A DNA stretch of 64,000 nucleotides from Cryptomeria japonica (taxonomy: Eukaryota; Streptophyta; Pinopsida; Cupressales; Cupressaceae): positions 61,810,614-61,874,613 of the forward strand of contig NC_081408.1 of the NCBI RefSeq assembly GCF_030272615.1, read 5' to 3'. The notes under the pieces are model-generated. The model was not told the DNA's origin and made no database searches. It was given only the letters and a program-made list of their open reading frames with translations. A program made the translations under genes and the position numbers. Below, piece after piece: positions 21,461 through 31,485 of the stretch; the first letter of the stretch is position 1; each line of letters begins with the position of its first letter.

Positions 21461-24333
21461 CATTTTTTTTTTATATACATGTAGACATAAATACATTATT
21501 TTTATTTTGGTGACCATTATTCTGATTTTAGATATATAAAAAAAATATAAAAGGATTAATACTTTCCTAATTCAGTTACAACAAGGATATATATATATAT
21601 ATATTTCTAAGCAATAACTATACAGGTATTTTATTTCTACCTTATGCTATATACATGACTAGATTTATTAGTTTTACCAACAACTAAATAATCTAGATCT
21701 TATTTAATAAAGACTATATTAGAATAGTGATTATCATTTTTGAAATAAATAAATTTACAGACTTTGCAAAAACCTACAGCAATTAACAAAAAGACAGATT
21801 TGTTTTATCCTAGGCATAAAGTAACAGACTGATCATAGTTAATTTCACACAGTAAATTTAACAAGTTGAAATTTTACATTTACTAGATAAACTATCTATC
21901 TAGATACTAATTTCGGAAATAAATGAAAGGATAGTTTTCCAGAAAATATTTTGTTCTAAAGTGCATTTACAGAAAATAGAGTTTAATTGATTTATATGCA
22001 GCCTATAATATGCATGCAACACTAATCTCATTATTTCTTTTTTTTTTTAATTTAATTTAATTTAATTTTATTTCGAATGCATATGAATTAAGTAACTTTC
22101 TTGCTTTGCAATTTAATACAAAAAAAGACACATTAGATATAACATTTTGAGCTTTGAAAAAATTCTAAATTTATAAATGCAAAAATTCTTTTCTGCAATA
22201 AATAGCATACTAAAATATTACAACTTTTTTTTTTTAAGGAAACGTATTTCAAGATAACACTTTTATCACTATACAATGGGTCTCTCATTACCAACAAATG
22301 AGGACCCCTTTTTGTTTCTTTCAAATAAAAATTACATTTACAAATAAATTTCCTGCAACCAATAACTCCTGCAACCTTCCACTTGTCCTACTCTTTTCTT
22401 CCGACAATCCTGCAATGTAAATCAAAACTATGACCATGGAGTGCTCACCTCCTAGCCTAGGCTAACTGGTAGCCACCCCCGAGCTCGGAGAACCAAGCCC
22501 TAGATGGGAAACAAACATGCAAACATAAAGGAGACAAAATGCACACAAATTCAAACACACTCCCATCCCGGCTACACTGCACCACACTTTGGTGATGACT
22601 TTTTTTAAGGGTGGTAGTGGACCAATACCCTGAGGAGAACTGCAAGTATGGAAAACATGTAGCCACCTCATGGAACAACAAATACATCAAGAATTGCAAC
22701 CCCTTATTCCTTATGCCCCCCAAGGCATTCTAGCCTTATTTCCCTCCTTATGACTCCGATTGCAGAAACAGGCCATGCAGCAAGGGTCACACAAAAGTCC
22801 CTTGTGATCGCTCTCATAACAAGAGTCTCTCACTCGAGGGTTGTCACTTCTACCACCCACAAGATTCCTCCTCTCTCCCAAGAGTAAGAGGTCTTGATGA
22901 CTCCCAAAAAACACATACAAAACGTAATACAAACTACCAAATGAAATTCCCAAAAGGACATACAAGGAAGCAAATCTTTTACACCAACATACTTTCAAAC
23001 ACATGCAAAAAGAAGCCATTTTAAGAAGAATACAACCAACCTTAATCTACCCAAAGGTAGGTTAGTTTTGTTGAGGATGAGCTGCCCAATTCCACGGTTC
23101 TTCTCCTTCTACCCTTAGCCAAAATTCTCTATTCGAAATCTATTCTATACTTTTCAAAATTTCTCTTGTCTCCAAAAAATGGAGAGTGGGTGATTACCCA
23201 CAAATTTTTTAAATTTTGTTTAAGAAGCCCATTGTGAGAGTTCTCACAAGTTTCTAAAAACTAAAGAGGAAGGTAAGATAGAATGGGAAAGTGAACTCTC
23301 ATTCGAAAAGGAAAGTTTACAACTAGGTTCAAGCTTCTAATTTCAGTTTTCGCACAACTCAGAAAAGTCAATTTTTAGGGTGTCTAAAAGGTCACTTGGG
23401 AGTAGAAACTTGCCTTAAATTACTCCTAACCCTTAGGTATACCTTATGGGCTTTAGGAAACCCTATTAAAATACCCCTAGGTGTTCATTTAACCCTTTTA
23501 AAACCCCTTTGAAGTTTATTTTCGGGTCAAACCTATGTTGACCACCCCAAAGATTCTTTACCCAAGGTATTTATGACATCATGTTACATTAATTGAAAAA
23601 GCTATAGTTGAACACTTTCCCACCACGAGACAAAAATAAAAATTCAAACTTAAATCCACACATGTGTCAAGTGACATAAAGAAAACACTTTTACAATTTA
23701 ATACATGAAATCATCTCTTGTGGATTTTACACAAATCAATTAAATAACACTTAACACACATGCATCATATACTGTTACGAATAAAATACAACACAAACGG
23801 GGTGTTGTCTCTCCAAATAGACAAACCCTGGCTGACGAACATACATAGGTCTAGGTTTGGTTCTCTGTAATATTTCCATGGTCACATGGATAACTTCCTG
23901 CGCATCTCAATTTACACATTAGTAACTTTCAAATATCCACATATAATATAATTCATAGGAATAATAATACACATCATCATTTGCATACAATTTACATCTG
24001 AACAAATTAAATACATATTTTATCCAAGCAATTTCACATAAGCAATTCATCCTAATTCTCATAAACTTAAACATACATCATAATTCTATTATCATAGTAA
24101 AGTCCTGCAAATTCAATAACGACATTTATCATTGCAATTTCATCCTATTCAAAAATCATGTAGTGTTCTATCTCATAAAGCATATAAATAAATCATCAAT
24201 ATATAGCAATGTTATCCAAATCCTAAAATCATATAAGTTCTAAATTCCAAAATGCATCAAAATAAAGTATCCATAATAGTCTCAATATAAAAAACCACTA
24301 AAATGTTAGACTGAGTTGAGGTGAGGCCTCACA
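21461..24333. other. Right part of the unclassified insertion, no gene seen
   Basis: AT-rich DNA with homopolymer runs (T-run near 22040, AT run at 21585). The stretch 22430-23100 is less AT-rich and has minus-strand ORFs of 88 and 102 codons without any recognised motif. Nothing here supports a gene. Confidence 0.5.
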
Positions 24334-25086
24334 TCATCTGGCAACGCACTGGCAGTTACCGGCATCGGCAATAGACTTCTAAATACACCGACATGCACTT
24401 CACCAGCAGTGGCAACAATGCATACCGACACTCAAGCCGACATGGAATAAAATTTTGTTTATTGTTTTATAATGTAATTATCTCTTGTAAACTCCGACAT
24501 GGCATATTGTAAAAGAATCATATATGTATGAGATCTTATAGGTCATTTTGATATGAGAGAGAGAGGAATATAGATGACACGTAGAAGGTAATTTTGTATA
24601 AGGTGATATAGTTGACAACGAAGGTTTTAGTTATAGACTAAGCTTAAACTGGTACTGAACCTGGCATAGTTGATGTTGATTTGAAGCAGTACATTGTATT
24701 GGATTTTTATCATCTATTTTGTAAGTCAGTGAGACTTCTATTTTGTAGTTGAGCAGTGAGCTCTAGGCTGCTAGCCTTCCTGCATGTGCAGGCCCCTCAT
24801 TGTAAGTAATATTTATTCATTGGCCAGTGATTGAATATTGTGGGTCACAAATCCCACCGAGGTTTTTCCCACATTGGGTTTCCTCATTAAATATCTTGTG
24901 TTATAGTGTTTTCTCTATGTTGTCTCTGTTATTCTTAATTGCTGCATTAATTCATATTTATCAGTACACTGTTTTGGGATACAAAGTTCTTAATAAGTTT
25001 AAATATTCTACTAACCGGTTAGGCACTGATTCACCCCCCCCCCCCCTCCTCTCAGTGTCTTTGGGACTATCATTGATTCTAACAAT

Positions 25087-25094
25087 TGGCATCA
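25087..25094 (+). promoter_or_regulatory. Primer-binding site of element A
   Basis: TGGCATCA, 2 bases after the LTR end at 25084. It fits the initiator Met tRNA site TGGTATCA with one T-to-C change. Confidence 0.7.
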
Positions 25095-25155
25095 AATCCC
25101 GGTCCTCTATTTTTGTAAGCCTAACAACTTGAGGAAGATTCTAACACCGGTATAG

Positions 25156-26190
25156 ATGGAGAACTTAAGAAAACAATTGGAAGGAGCTCTTGTAGATTAT
25201 GATGCAGAGAAATTGAAGAATATCAAACTTGAAGATAATCTAAGGACTCCACAGGAATTCATTAAAGGACTTCAGGAGAACTTTGCTATAGCACAAAATA
25301 AAAGAAACAAACTTCATTAGAAGATGTAGAAAGATGATGATGAAAAAGAAACTCTTAGAGAACTTGCAAACAAGTTGAGACAAGAAAACAGTAATATGAA
25401 GAATGAAATGCAAGATATGACTATGAGGTTATGGAAAGACTTTGAAGACAAGAAGAAGAAAGAAGAAGACTTGACTAGGAGACTCAATGATGCTGGAAAT
25501 GAAAATCTAAGATTTAATCATGAAAATGATATGCTAAAGATAGATCTGATTCACATGCAATATGATAAAACTGAGCTTATGCGACAAATGGGAATTCTGG
25601 AAAATGAGTTGGCTACTACAAACAAACACATAGACAAATTCAAGAAAAGTTCAAAGAAGCTTGATGACATGCTGAAAAGTCAGAAACCTAATGGAGAAAC
25701 TAATGGACATGGATTTGAAGTTGGAGAAAGTTCCAGTACTGTAAACAATCTAGATCAGAACAAACCGGTAAGACAGTCTAATACTTATAAGTTTAATGGA
25801 AAATGTTTCAATTGCAACAAATATGGTCATAGAGAAAATCAGTGTAGATTTAAAAATAATTAGAATATTAATGCACCCACCGGTCAATGTTCCAAACGCA
25901 ACAAAGTTGGTCATAATTCAGAAAATTGCAAAATGAATGTGAAATGCTATGTTTGTGGAAGATATGGGCATTTATCTAATCAATGCAGAACACAAACCGA
26001 CATAGGATATGGAAAGGCTATTCTGAAGAATAATGTGACTTGTTATGCTTGTAACAAAATTGGACATATTGCAAAATTTTGTAGAAGCAAGACTTCACTG
26101 GCAAACAATAAAGGATCTAGTTTGAAAGGCAAAGAAAAGGTAGATGAGGTAAAGCAAGAATTTTCAAAACAAGAGAGATCAGAAAGCTGA
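25156..26190 (+). pseudogene. Element A gag: coiled coil plus four CCHC knuckles
   Basis: The ATG at 25156 opens a single frame to the TGA at 26188-26190 (345 codons) with TAG stops only, after RNKLH, after KM and after RFKNN. The first 200 residues are a charged coiled coil (NKLRQENSNMKNEMQDMTMR). Four CX2CX4HX4C-type knuckles follow: CFNCNKYGHRENQC, CSKRNKVGHNSENC (second Cys changed to Arg), CYVCGRYGHLSNQC and CYACNKIGHIAKFC. Such knuckles bind the element RNA. Most plant gags have one or two, so four is unusual. The capsid domain typical of Copia gag is not evident; the coiled coil may replace it. With the stops it is dead, but the frame is otherwise intact. Confidence 0.85.
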
Positions 26191-26753
26191 TGAAACTATC
26201 TCTATATTGGTAGAAAAGAGTAATCCTCCACCGATAGGAGATTCTTCATCCAACTAAGAAGTAACCTTTTGGGGGTATTGCAGCAAGTTGAAAATCATGC
26301 AGATTACCCTCAGTTGATGGTGAGAAGATAGATTTCTTCTTTACCAGCAGATGTTTTAAGTTTTCACTTAACCGGCGAGCATTTAATGTGGTTGGTGGAA
26401 GAAATATCATTATAAATCAGCTAATTTCCCTCATTTTTGACTCACTAAACATTCAAATTATCAGAGAGTATGAAAGCAGAGCGAAGACATTCAAGGCAAA
26501 GGTTGCGATGTGATTTATTCAGACATTCAGAATATTTTTACATAGTAAAAGTTATTTTTCAATGGCCTCTTATTCCGCTCCCAAATTTATTTCAAACCCT
26601 ACCATTGTGGAAAATGTGAAACGCCCTAGACCTATGTTTAAGATAATTCCTGAAATTGCGAAGCAAGATGACTCTGTAGGGGCATTCTCAAAAATTCCTA
26701 AAGGTGTACCATTTGTAGAAGACCCTAGGATTTATATACATTGCAATATAGAA

Positions 26754-26811
26754 GAACTAAGTTCTGAGGAATTAATAAAAATGAACTAAGTTCTGAGGAA
26801 TTAATAAAAAT
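26754..26811 (+). repeat. Perfect 29-bp tandem duplication in the accessory ORF
   Basis: Two identical copies (26754-26782 and 26783-26811) beginning GAACTAAGTTCTGAGG. The 29 bases are not a multiple of three, so the duplication shifts the frame and creates an early stop. Confidence 0.97.
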
Positions 26812-28222
26812 GTTTACTAAGGTCATTTGTGATGAACATGGTGCTGTTAAACCTGAACATAAAATTGTGGAAACTCTAGTTTTTATGGAGATACTGAATA
26901 TCCCTCAATATCCAGAGGAAGTAGTAAGGATTGTATTGAGTAGAGAACATGGAGAATTCTTATGGTTGGATTATGTTTGTAAAATAACCCGAGAAGCAAT
27001 TAGGGTAGTTACTGGTTTACCCTCAACTGACACAGACCTGATAAGACAAAGAAGATTCCCAACAACAAAGTGATAAGCCTAACCGGAGCAACATCTGACA
27101 ATAGATCACTAAGAGTAAATGATATTAAAGACATCAATGTGAGATTTGTAAGTATGGTGCTAGGTTACAAGGCCACACATACCAATAGACTCAACTCTGT
27201 TTCTAGTCTCTGTATACATAGTGCCTATGAGATGGTAAACAACAATGCAGTGATAGATGTGTGTGAATGGCTAAAAGATGAGCTTATTGACAATTTGAAA
27301 AAGATCAAGGGAGACAAGAAAGGTAAATTCTGCTTTGGAAACCTTTTGGTATGCTTGATGTTTTACTTTGCTAAAGAGATCCCTAGTACTGGACCCAAAG
27401 ACTTTGGTTATGATATACCAATAGGAAAACAACTACAGGAAGCTTTTACCAGCATGAGAACTGCTAGAGACAATAACATAACAGACTACTTTAAAACTTT
27501 CCAAGCTAAGATTAGAGCTAGAGAAAAGTTACCACAGAGTGTAGTAGATAAATATGACAAAGAAATTTGTTTTGTTATCAAAAGAGATGAGACATGGATG
27601 GAGGCAGTACTCCCTAGGACTATTTGGGTGATTGAGATGGGATATGAAGTAGATATTACTATTATAGAAACATATGCTAAAGCTTTACTGGAAGCATCGA
27701 GAGAACCATCAGAAAAGGTCTCTGGTAGTGATAAGACTATTGAGACTGATGTAAATTTGTTGAAGAAAAGAAAGAAAAGAGAAAAATTCATTAGAGATTC
27801 TTCTAAAAAGTAAAGGAAATCAAAGAAAATGTCATGAAAATCAGTGGCATATCAGCTAGAAGGACTTCAACCGGAGGTACATATTTCACCGGATGACACA
27901 TCTTCTAGAACTAATAGTGAGAAGGCAACATAATTTAAAAGAGTTGAAAGAAGGAAGAGAAAACTTTCACCGGTACCCTCTCTTTTACCTAAGAGAACAA
28001 GGACCTTGAGAAAGAAACAATAGGCATTAAGGGGACCACCCAAGAAACTAACACCAAAGAAGAAACAAGAACCGGTTACCCCTTCCTTGAATGATTTGTT
28101 GAATGAAATAATTGATGACGGAAATTAGGCTAATATACACAAACTATATAATACATTTAATGATTCTGACAGGGAAAGCATTGAGAAGAATATTATTTTA
28201 CACTTAGACATATATGAGAAGG

Positions 28223-28240
28223 TTCTAATTGAAGTTCTGA
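28223..28240. repeat. Left target duplication of the LINE
   Basis: TTCTAATTGAAGTTCTGA matches TTCTAATTGAAGTTGTGG at 42015-42032 in 16 of 18 bases, with the first 14 identical. The host ORF reads through smoothly when the insertion is removed: EKVLIEV on the left continues as VDDLPNDIYRRLEAK on the right. Confidence 0.85.
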
Positions 28241-28426
28241 TTAATAAGAAAAATAGGTTTTAAGGACCCGAAACCTTTAACAAAGGAGCATATAATAGTT
28301 CATCAAAAAGCATCCAAATCTTCTAGGAACAACTTGCAAAACGACTGGCAAAAAAGCCAGTCAACCGAAAGGACAACAAAAGAAAAGAACACCAAAGTAG
28401 GAAAACCCAGAGAAAACACAACATAA
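28241..28426 (-). other. 3' untranslated region of the LINE
   Basis: Lies between the last stop of the extra ORF (28427-28429) and the target duplication. It contains a perfect hairpin, GACTGGC...GCCAGTC (near 28340-28360), and the tail GGTTTCGGGTCCTTAAAACC. No ORF is visible. Confidence 0.6.
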
Positions 28427-28561
28427 CTAAAAATACTTAAGGAGCTCCTCCGCCTTATTCACTAGCTGGTCATAGTTTTCCACAATAGCTTTGAATTCTT
28501 CCATGTCCTTGTTTGGCTTTTTATCTTCTTTTTACCTCTGGTCCTTGTTCTAGGTCCTTGC
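28427..28561 (-). pseudogene. LINE extra ORF, C-terminal end beyond E3
   Basis: After the E3 insertion the minus strand continues with a short helical tail, DMEEFKAIVENYDQLVNKAE followed by ELLKYF and a TAG stop at 28427-28429. It extends the coiled coil at 34727-34288. A small frame change lies between the two parts. Confidence 0.65.
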
Positions 28562-29354
28562 TGTTAGGTCCCAAAGACAACAAGGAGGGTGGGGGGCTGA
28601 ATCAGTTGTCTAATAAATTCAAACCAAAAGCAACTTATCCAAACATAATGCTTAATACTGGTAAACCAAACTTTATGACGGTAGATAGTTTATCAGTTAA
28701 TTGCAATACCCTTGTAAGAGGAAAAACCACGGTGGGAAACCTTACCCATAATCAGATGATACTACTGTAGATAGTATGTGTATACAAATGGGGTCTGCAT
28801 GTATAACTCTTCTTATTCTTGCATATACCTTCTTACAATTCCTTTTCCCAATCGCATATCAATCTTACAAATAAGATCTTACTTATATACCATAACCTAA
28901 GACCAATTTTAGTAGGTCGGCTCTAAAAGATATTATAATAAAAATAATTTACAAGTAAATCAATAACTGATCCAATATCTGATTCAACATGTTGGCTTAA
29001 TGCATTTACAACAATAATAAATCATCTCCATAGCGTGTCGTGCTGATCTGGAATAGATAAGCCTGCCGGTGCTTATCCTGGATGGTAACAACAAATATGA
29101 AAACACGAATATACCAATGAACAAATCACCAAGACAAAGTGTCTAAATGATGTCTTCACCATAACCAAGTGTTTTTCGTGTCATTCCAAGTTCTTGTGAA
29201 CAATATATCCTCCCTGTGAACCAGATACCGATGACTATGCATAAAGTCACTTGCTGGTGAACATTGCCAATTCTCTAAAGTGCCAGAGTTGATAAGTGTT
29301 AATAGGTGTTGAAATCATTGACAAAGCCATATCAACATATCCAAAATACCAACA
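28562..29354 (-). repeat. 3' LTR of E3
   Basis: Highly similar to the 5' LTR, but lacking about 70 bases near 28714 that are present at 33570-33640. It carries the shared GGAAAAACCACGGTGGGAAACC block at 28721-28742 (plus-strand reading). Confidence 0.93.
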
Positions 29355-29368
29355 ATCTCCCCCTTTGG
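29355..29368 (-). promoter_or_regulatory. Polypurine tract of E3
   Basis: The minus strand reads CCAAAGGGGGAGAT directly before the LTR start TGTTGGTATTTTGG. Confidence 0.88.
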
Positions 29369-29736
29369 CATTGATGGCAACACAAGATTGAAAAACCATC
29401 AAAGTGCCAAAATAGAAATGCCAAATACCAAAAACCAATAATCTCCCAAAAGAGATCTTAACCAGAAATCAAAATTCAGATACAGAGAGTAATCAATCTC
29501 TCCCAAAGAAACAATCAATCCCTCTAGGAGTAACATGAGTTTCCCTTGTATTTTTCCATATCAATCTCTCCCCCTTTGACATCAACTGCCAAAGCAATAC
29601 AAAAATCAGATTCAAATACAAAATACCAACTTATTCAGTATACCAACTACTCCCTCTGAGAAGTAGCTCTCCTCATCAAAGCCGAAATAAAAGATTTCTC
29701 TGTTAATTTTGCCGGTTGATGACAAACATGAACTGT
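29369..29736 (-). other. Spacer between E3 pol and polypurine tract
   Basis: About 370 bases, no coding signal. A second purine tract (AAAGGGGGAGAG on the minus strand, near 29568-29579) could be a spare plus-strand priming site. Confidence 0.55.
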
Positions 29737-30543
29737 CTAAGTTTCTACTGGTGGGGGTATGACCCCAAGCTGATATCTGAGATATTCAAAAGTTTCCTTA
29801 GGCAAAGGCTTAGTAAAAATAACTGCAATCTGCTCTTTAGTATTCACATAAACTAGTTTTACTTCTTTTGCTTCAACATTTTCTTTCAGAAAATTTAGTT
29901 TGATAGAAACATGTTTAGTTTTAGAATGTAGTACTAGATTCTTAGATATATCAATTGTTGTTGTGTTATCACAATAGATAGTTATAGGTTCCTTGAATTT
30001 TACATTTATGTCCTTCAACATTTGCTTAAGCCATAATACCTGTGTACAATTAGTTGCTGCTGCAACATATTCTGATTCAGCTGTTGATAAAGATGTGCAA
30101 CTTTGTTTCTTACTCAACCAAGAAATTAATCTTCTTCCAAGAAAAAATGCTCTGCTGGTGGTGCTTTTTTTTCCATCCACATCTCCTGCCCAATTTGCAT
30201 ATATGTATGTGCATAATTCAAAGTTTTCATCTCTAGGATACCATAAACCAAGATTTGTAGTGCCTTGTAAGTATCGGAAAATCCTTTTTACTGTTGATTC
30301 ATGATTTTCTTTAGGATTACTCTGAAATCTTGAAACAATACATACTGCATTCATAATATCAGGTCTTGTTTTTGTCAAATGTAGTAGGCCTCCTATCATA
30401 GATTTGTATCTAGTTGGATTAACAGGTGTAGATTCATCACTTAGTGATAATTTGTCATTTGTAGTCATAGGTGTGCTTACCGGTTTAGAGTTTTCCATCC
30501 CAAATTTCTTTAGTAACTCCTTCAAGTACTTGGATTGACTCAA
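29737..30543 (-). pseudogene. E3 RNase H and C-terminus of pol
   Basis: 268 uninterrupted codons. It starts with SQSKYLKELLKKFGMENSKP, then VSTPMTTNDKL, RYKSMIGGLLHLTKTRPDI, and RNase H blocks ANWAGDVDGKKSTTSRAFFL, SWLSKKQSCTSLSTAESEYV, DNTTTIDISKNLVLHSKTKH and the end IFTKPLPKETFEYLRYQLGV. The first RNase H Asp block reads IYANWAG where D-A-D-W/Y is usual, so a catalytic Asp is lost. It ends at its natural TAG near the 3' LTR. RNase H would degrade element RNA in hybrids. Confidence 0.94.
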
Positions 30544-30570
30544 GAATATACCTTTATCAGTCTGTGAAAT

Positions 30571-31221
30571 CTAGAATCCTAAAAAGAATTTTATCTCTCC
30601 AATCATAGACATTTCAAATTCTTGTTGCATTTCAATAGAAAAGTCTTTACATAGTCCATCATCTCCTCCAAAGATTATATCATCAACAAAAGCTTCTATA
30701 ACCAAGATACCATCATTAGTCACTTTATAGTATAAGTTGCTATCAGCATTACCTTTAGAAAAATCAATCTTCAAAATATATTTATCCAATCTATCATACC
30801 AAGCTCTTGGAGCTTGCTTCAACCCTTACAAAGTATTCCTTAAATTGCATACCATATCTTTGTTATCTGTCAAATAAAATCCATCAGGTTGCTCAATGTA
30901 AGCTTCTTCTTCAAGATCTCCATTCAAAAATGCACATTTAATATCCATTTAATATACTTTATAGTTCTTGTGTGCTACAAAAGCCAAGAATAATCTGACC
31001 GCCTCAATTCTAGCTACCAGTGCAAAGGTTTCATTGTAATCAATTCCTTCTTTCTGTGAATATCCCTTACACACTACTCTTTCTTTATTTCTGATTACCT
31101 TACCATCTTCATTAAGTTTGTTTCTAAATACCCATTTTGTTCCAATTACATTTTTTTCTTTAGGTCGGGGAACTAATATCCATGTGTTATTCTTCTCAAA
31201 TTGTTCTAATTCTTCTTTCAT
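30571..31221 (-). pseudogene. E3 reverse transcriptase
   Basis: Same frame as the rest of the element. Blocks run from MKEELEQFEKNNTWILVPRP through NKERVVCKGYSQKEGIDYNE, FALVARIEAVRLFLAFVAHK, MDIKCAFLNGDLEEE and GLKQAPRAWYDRLDKYI to the active site EAFVDDIIFGGDD (FVDD in place of YVDD). Three stops interrupt it: TAA before MDIKCAF (Gln site), TAA before GLKQAP (Tyr site) and TAG after FFLGF (Gln site). Everything else reads cleanly, so E3 decayed less than E2. Confidence 0.93.
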
Positions 31222-31230
31222 AGCTTTAAT

Positions 31231-31485
31231 TCAGTATTTATCTTCACATGCCTCATTAATTGATGATGGTTCAATTTGAGAAATAAGACACACCTCTTCA
31301 TTTGCCAGTCTTCCTCTTGTCATAACTCCTTGATACTTGTTCCCAATTATCTGATCTTCAGAGTGGTTCAATCTTACATATCGGGGTGTCTTCATTTGCT
31401 GTTGTTCTTCAGTTACAGTGGAATTTTCAGATGATACCAATGTAACTGGATCTTCATTCTGCTGTGGTGTCTGGGGTACTGATAA
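31231..31485 (-). pseudogene. E3 linker after a truncated integrase
   Basis: Begins LSVPQTPQQNE, the motif that normally precedes the catalytic Glu of Copia integrase. It then jumps straight into the integrase-RT linker (DPVTLVSSENSTVTEEQQQM, then RYVRLNHSEDQIIGNKYQGV). The catalytic Glu and the C-terminal half of integrase are missing through an in-frame deletion. The stop at 31231-31233 is TGA in place of a Trp codon before IKAMKEE. Confidence 0.88.

Larger units (their letters stand above)
18599..24333. mobile_element. Unclassified 5.7-kb insertion in the element A 5' LTR
   Basis: Target sequence ATCATCTG flanks both ends. The best reading is a 5-bp duplication TCATC (18594-18598 and 24334-24338) around an element that begins TGTCATTCCC and ends GCCTCACA, the TG...CA form of LTR elements. 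An 8-bp duplication is equally compatible with the bases but needs terminal inverted repeats, and I see none. No coding domain is found. The left 2 kb resembles LTR DNA, with a TATA box at 20228, a CTGAGAGCA block near 20590 and AT-rich leader DNA. The last 12 bases before the final CA are part of a perfect palindrome, GTGAGGCCTCAC. I could not find a second LTR copy by eye. Confidence 0.6.
18531..25084 (+). repeat. 5' LTR of element A, split by a 5.7-kb insertion
   Basis: LTR parts are 18531-18598 and 24339-25084, together about 814 bp against 809 bp for the 3' LTR. The break falls in GGCAATCATCTGGCAAC, which is uninterrupted in the matching part of the 3' LTR (with one base change). A run of 14 C lies near 25033-25046, close to the 3' end. 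Confidence 0.9.
26562..28240 (+). pseudogene. Element A accessory ORF, N-terminal part
   Basis: Starts at the ATG at 26562 (MASYSAPKFISNPTIVENV). A 29-bp tandem duplication (26754-26811) breaks the frame; the original frame resumes at 26810. A one-base loss near 27068 shifts it again, and the piece 27070-27813 follows. Visible blocks are DYVCKITREAIRVVTGLP, then about 80 residues on VNDIKDINVRFVSMVLGYKA, then CIHSAYEMVNNNAVIDVCEW and GKFCFGNLLVCLMFYF, then a Lys/Arg-rich linker with PPKK and RKRK patches. The layout parallels the ORFs at 51711 and 35950. The ORF is interrupted at 28240 by the LINE and continues at 42033. It has no enzyme motif and the function is unknown. Confidence 0.75.

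Noticed and set aside
22457-23019. Minus-strand ORFs of 88 and 102 codons with Cys-rich stretches
   Set aside because: No domain pattern, two overlapping frames equally open, no start or promoter context.
18599-24333. Helitron as the class of the 5.7-kb insertion
   Set aside because: It starts TC at one possible edge and ends near a palindrome, but there is a target duplication, no CTRR end and no A-T target site.
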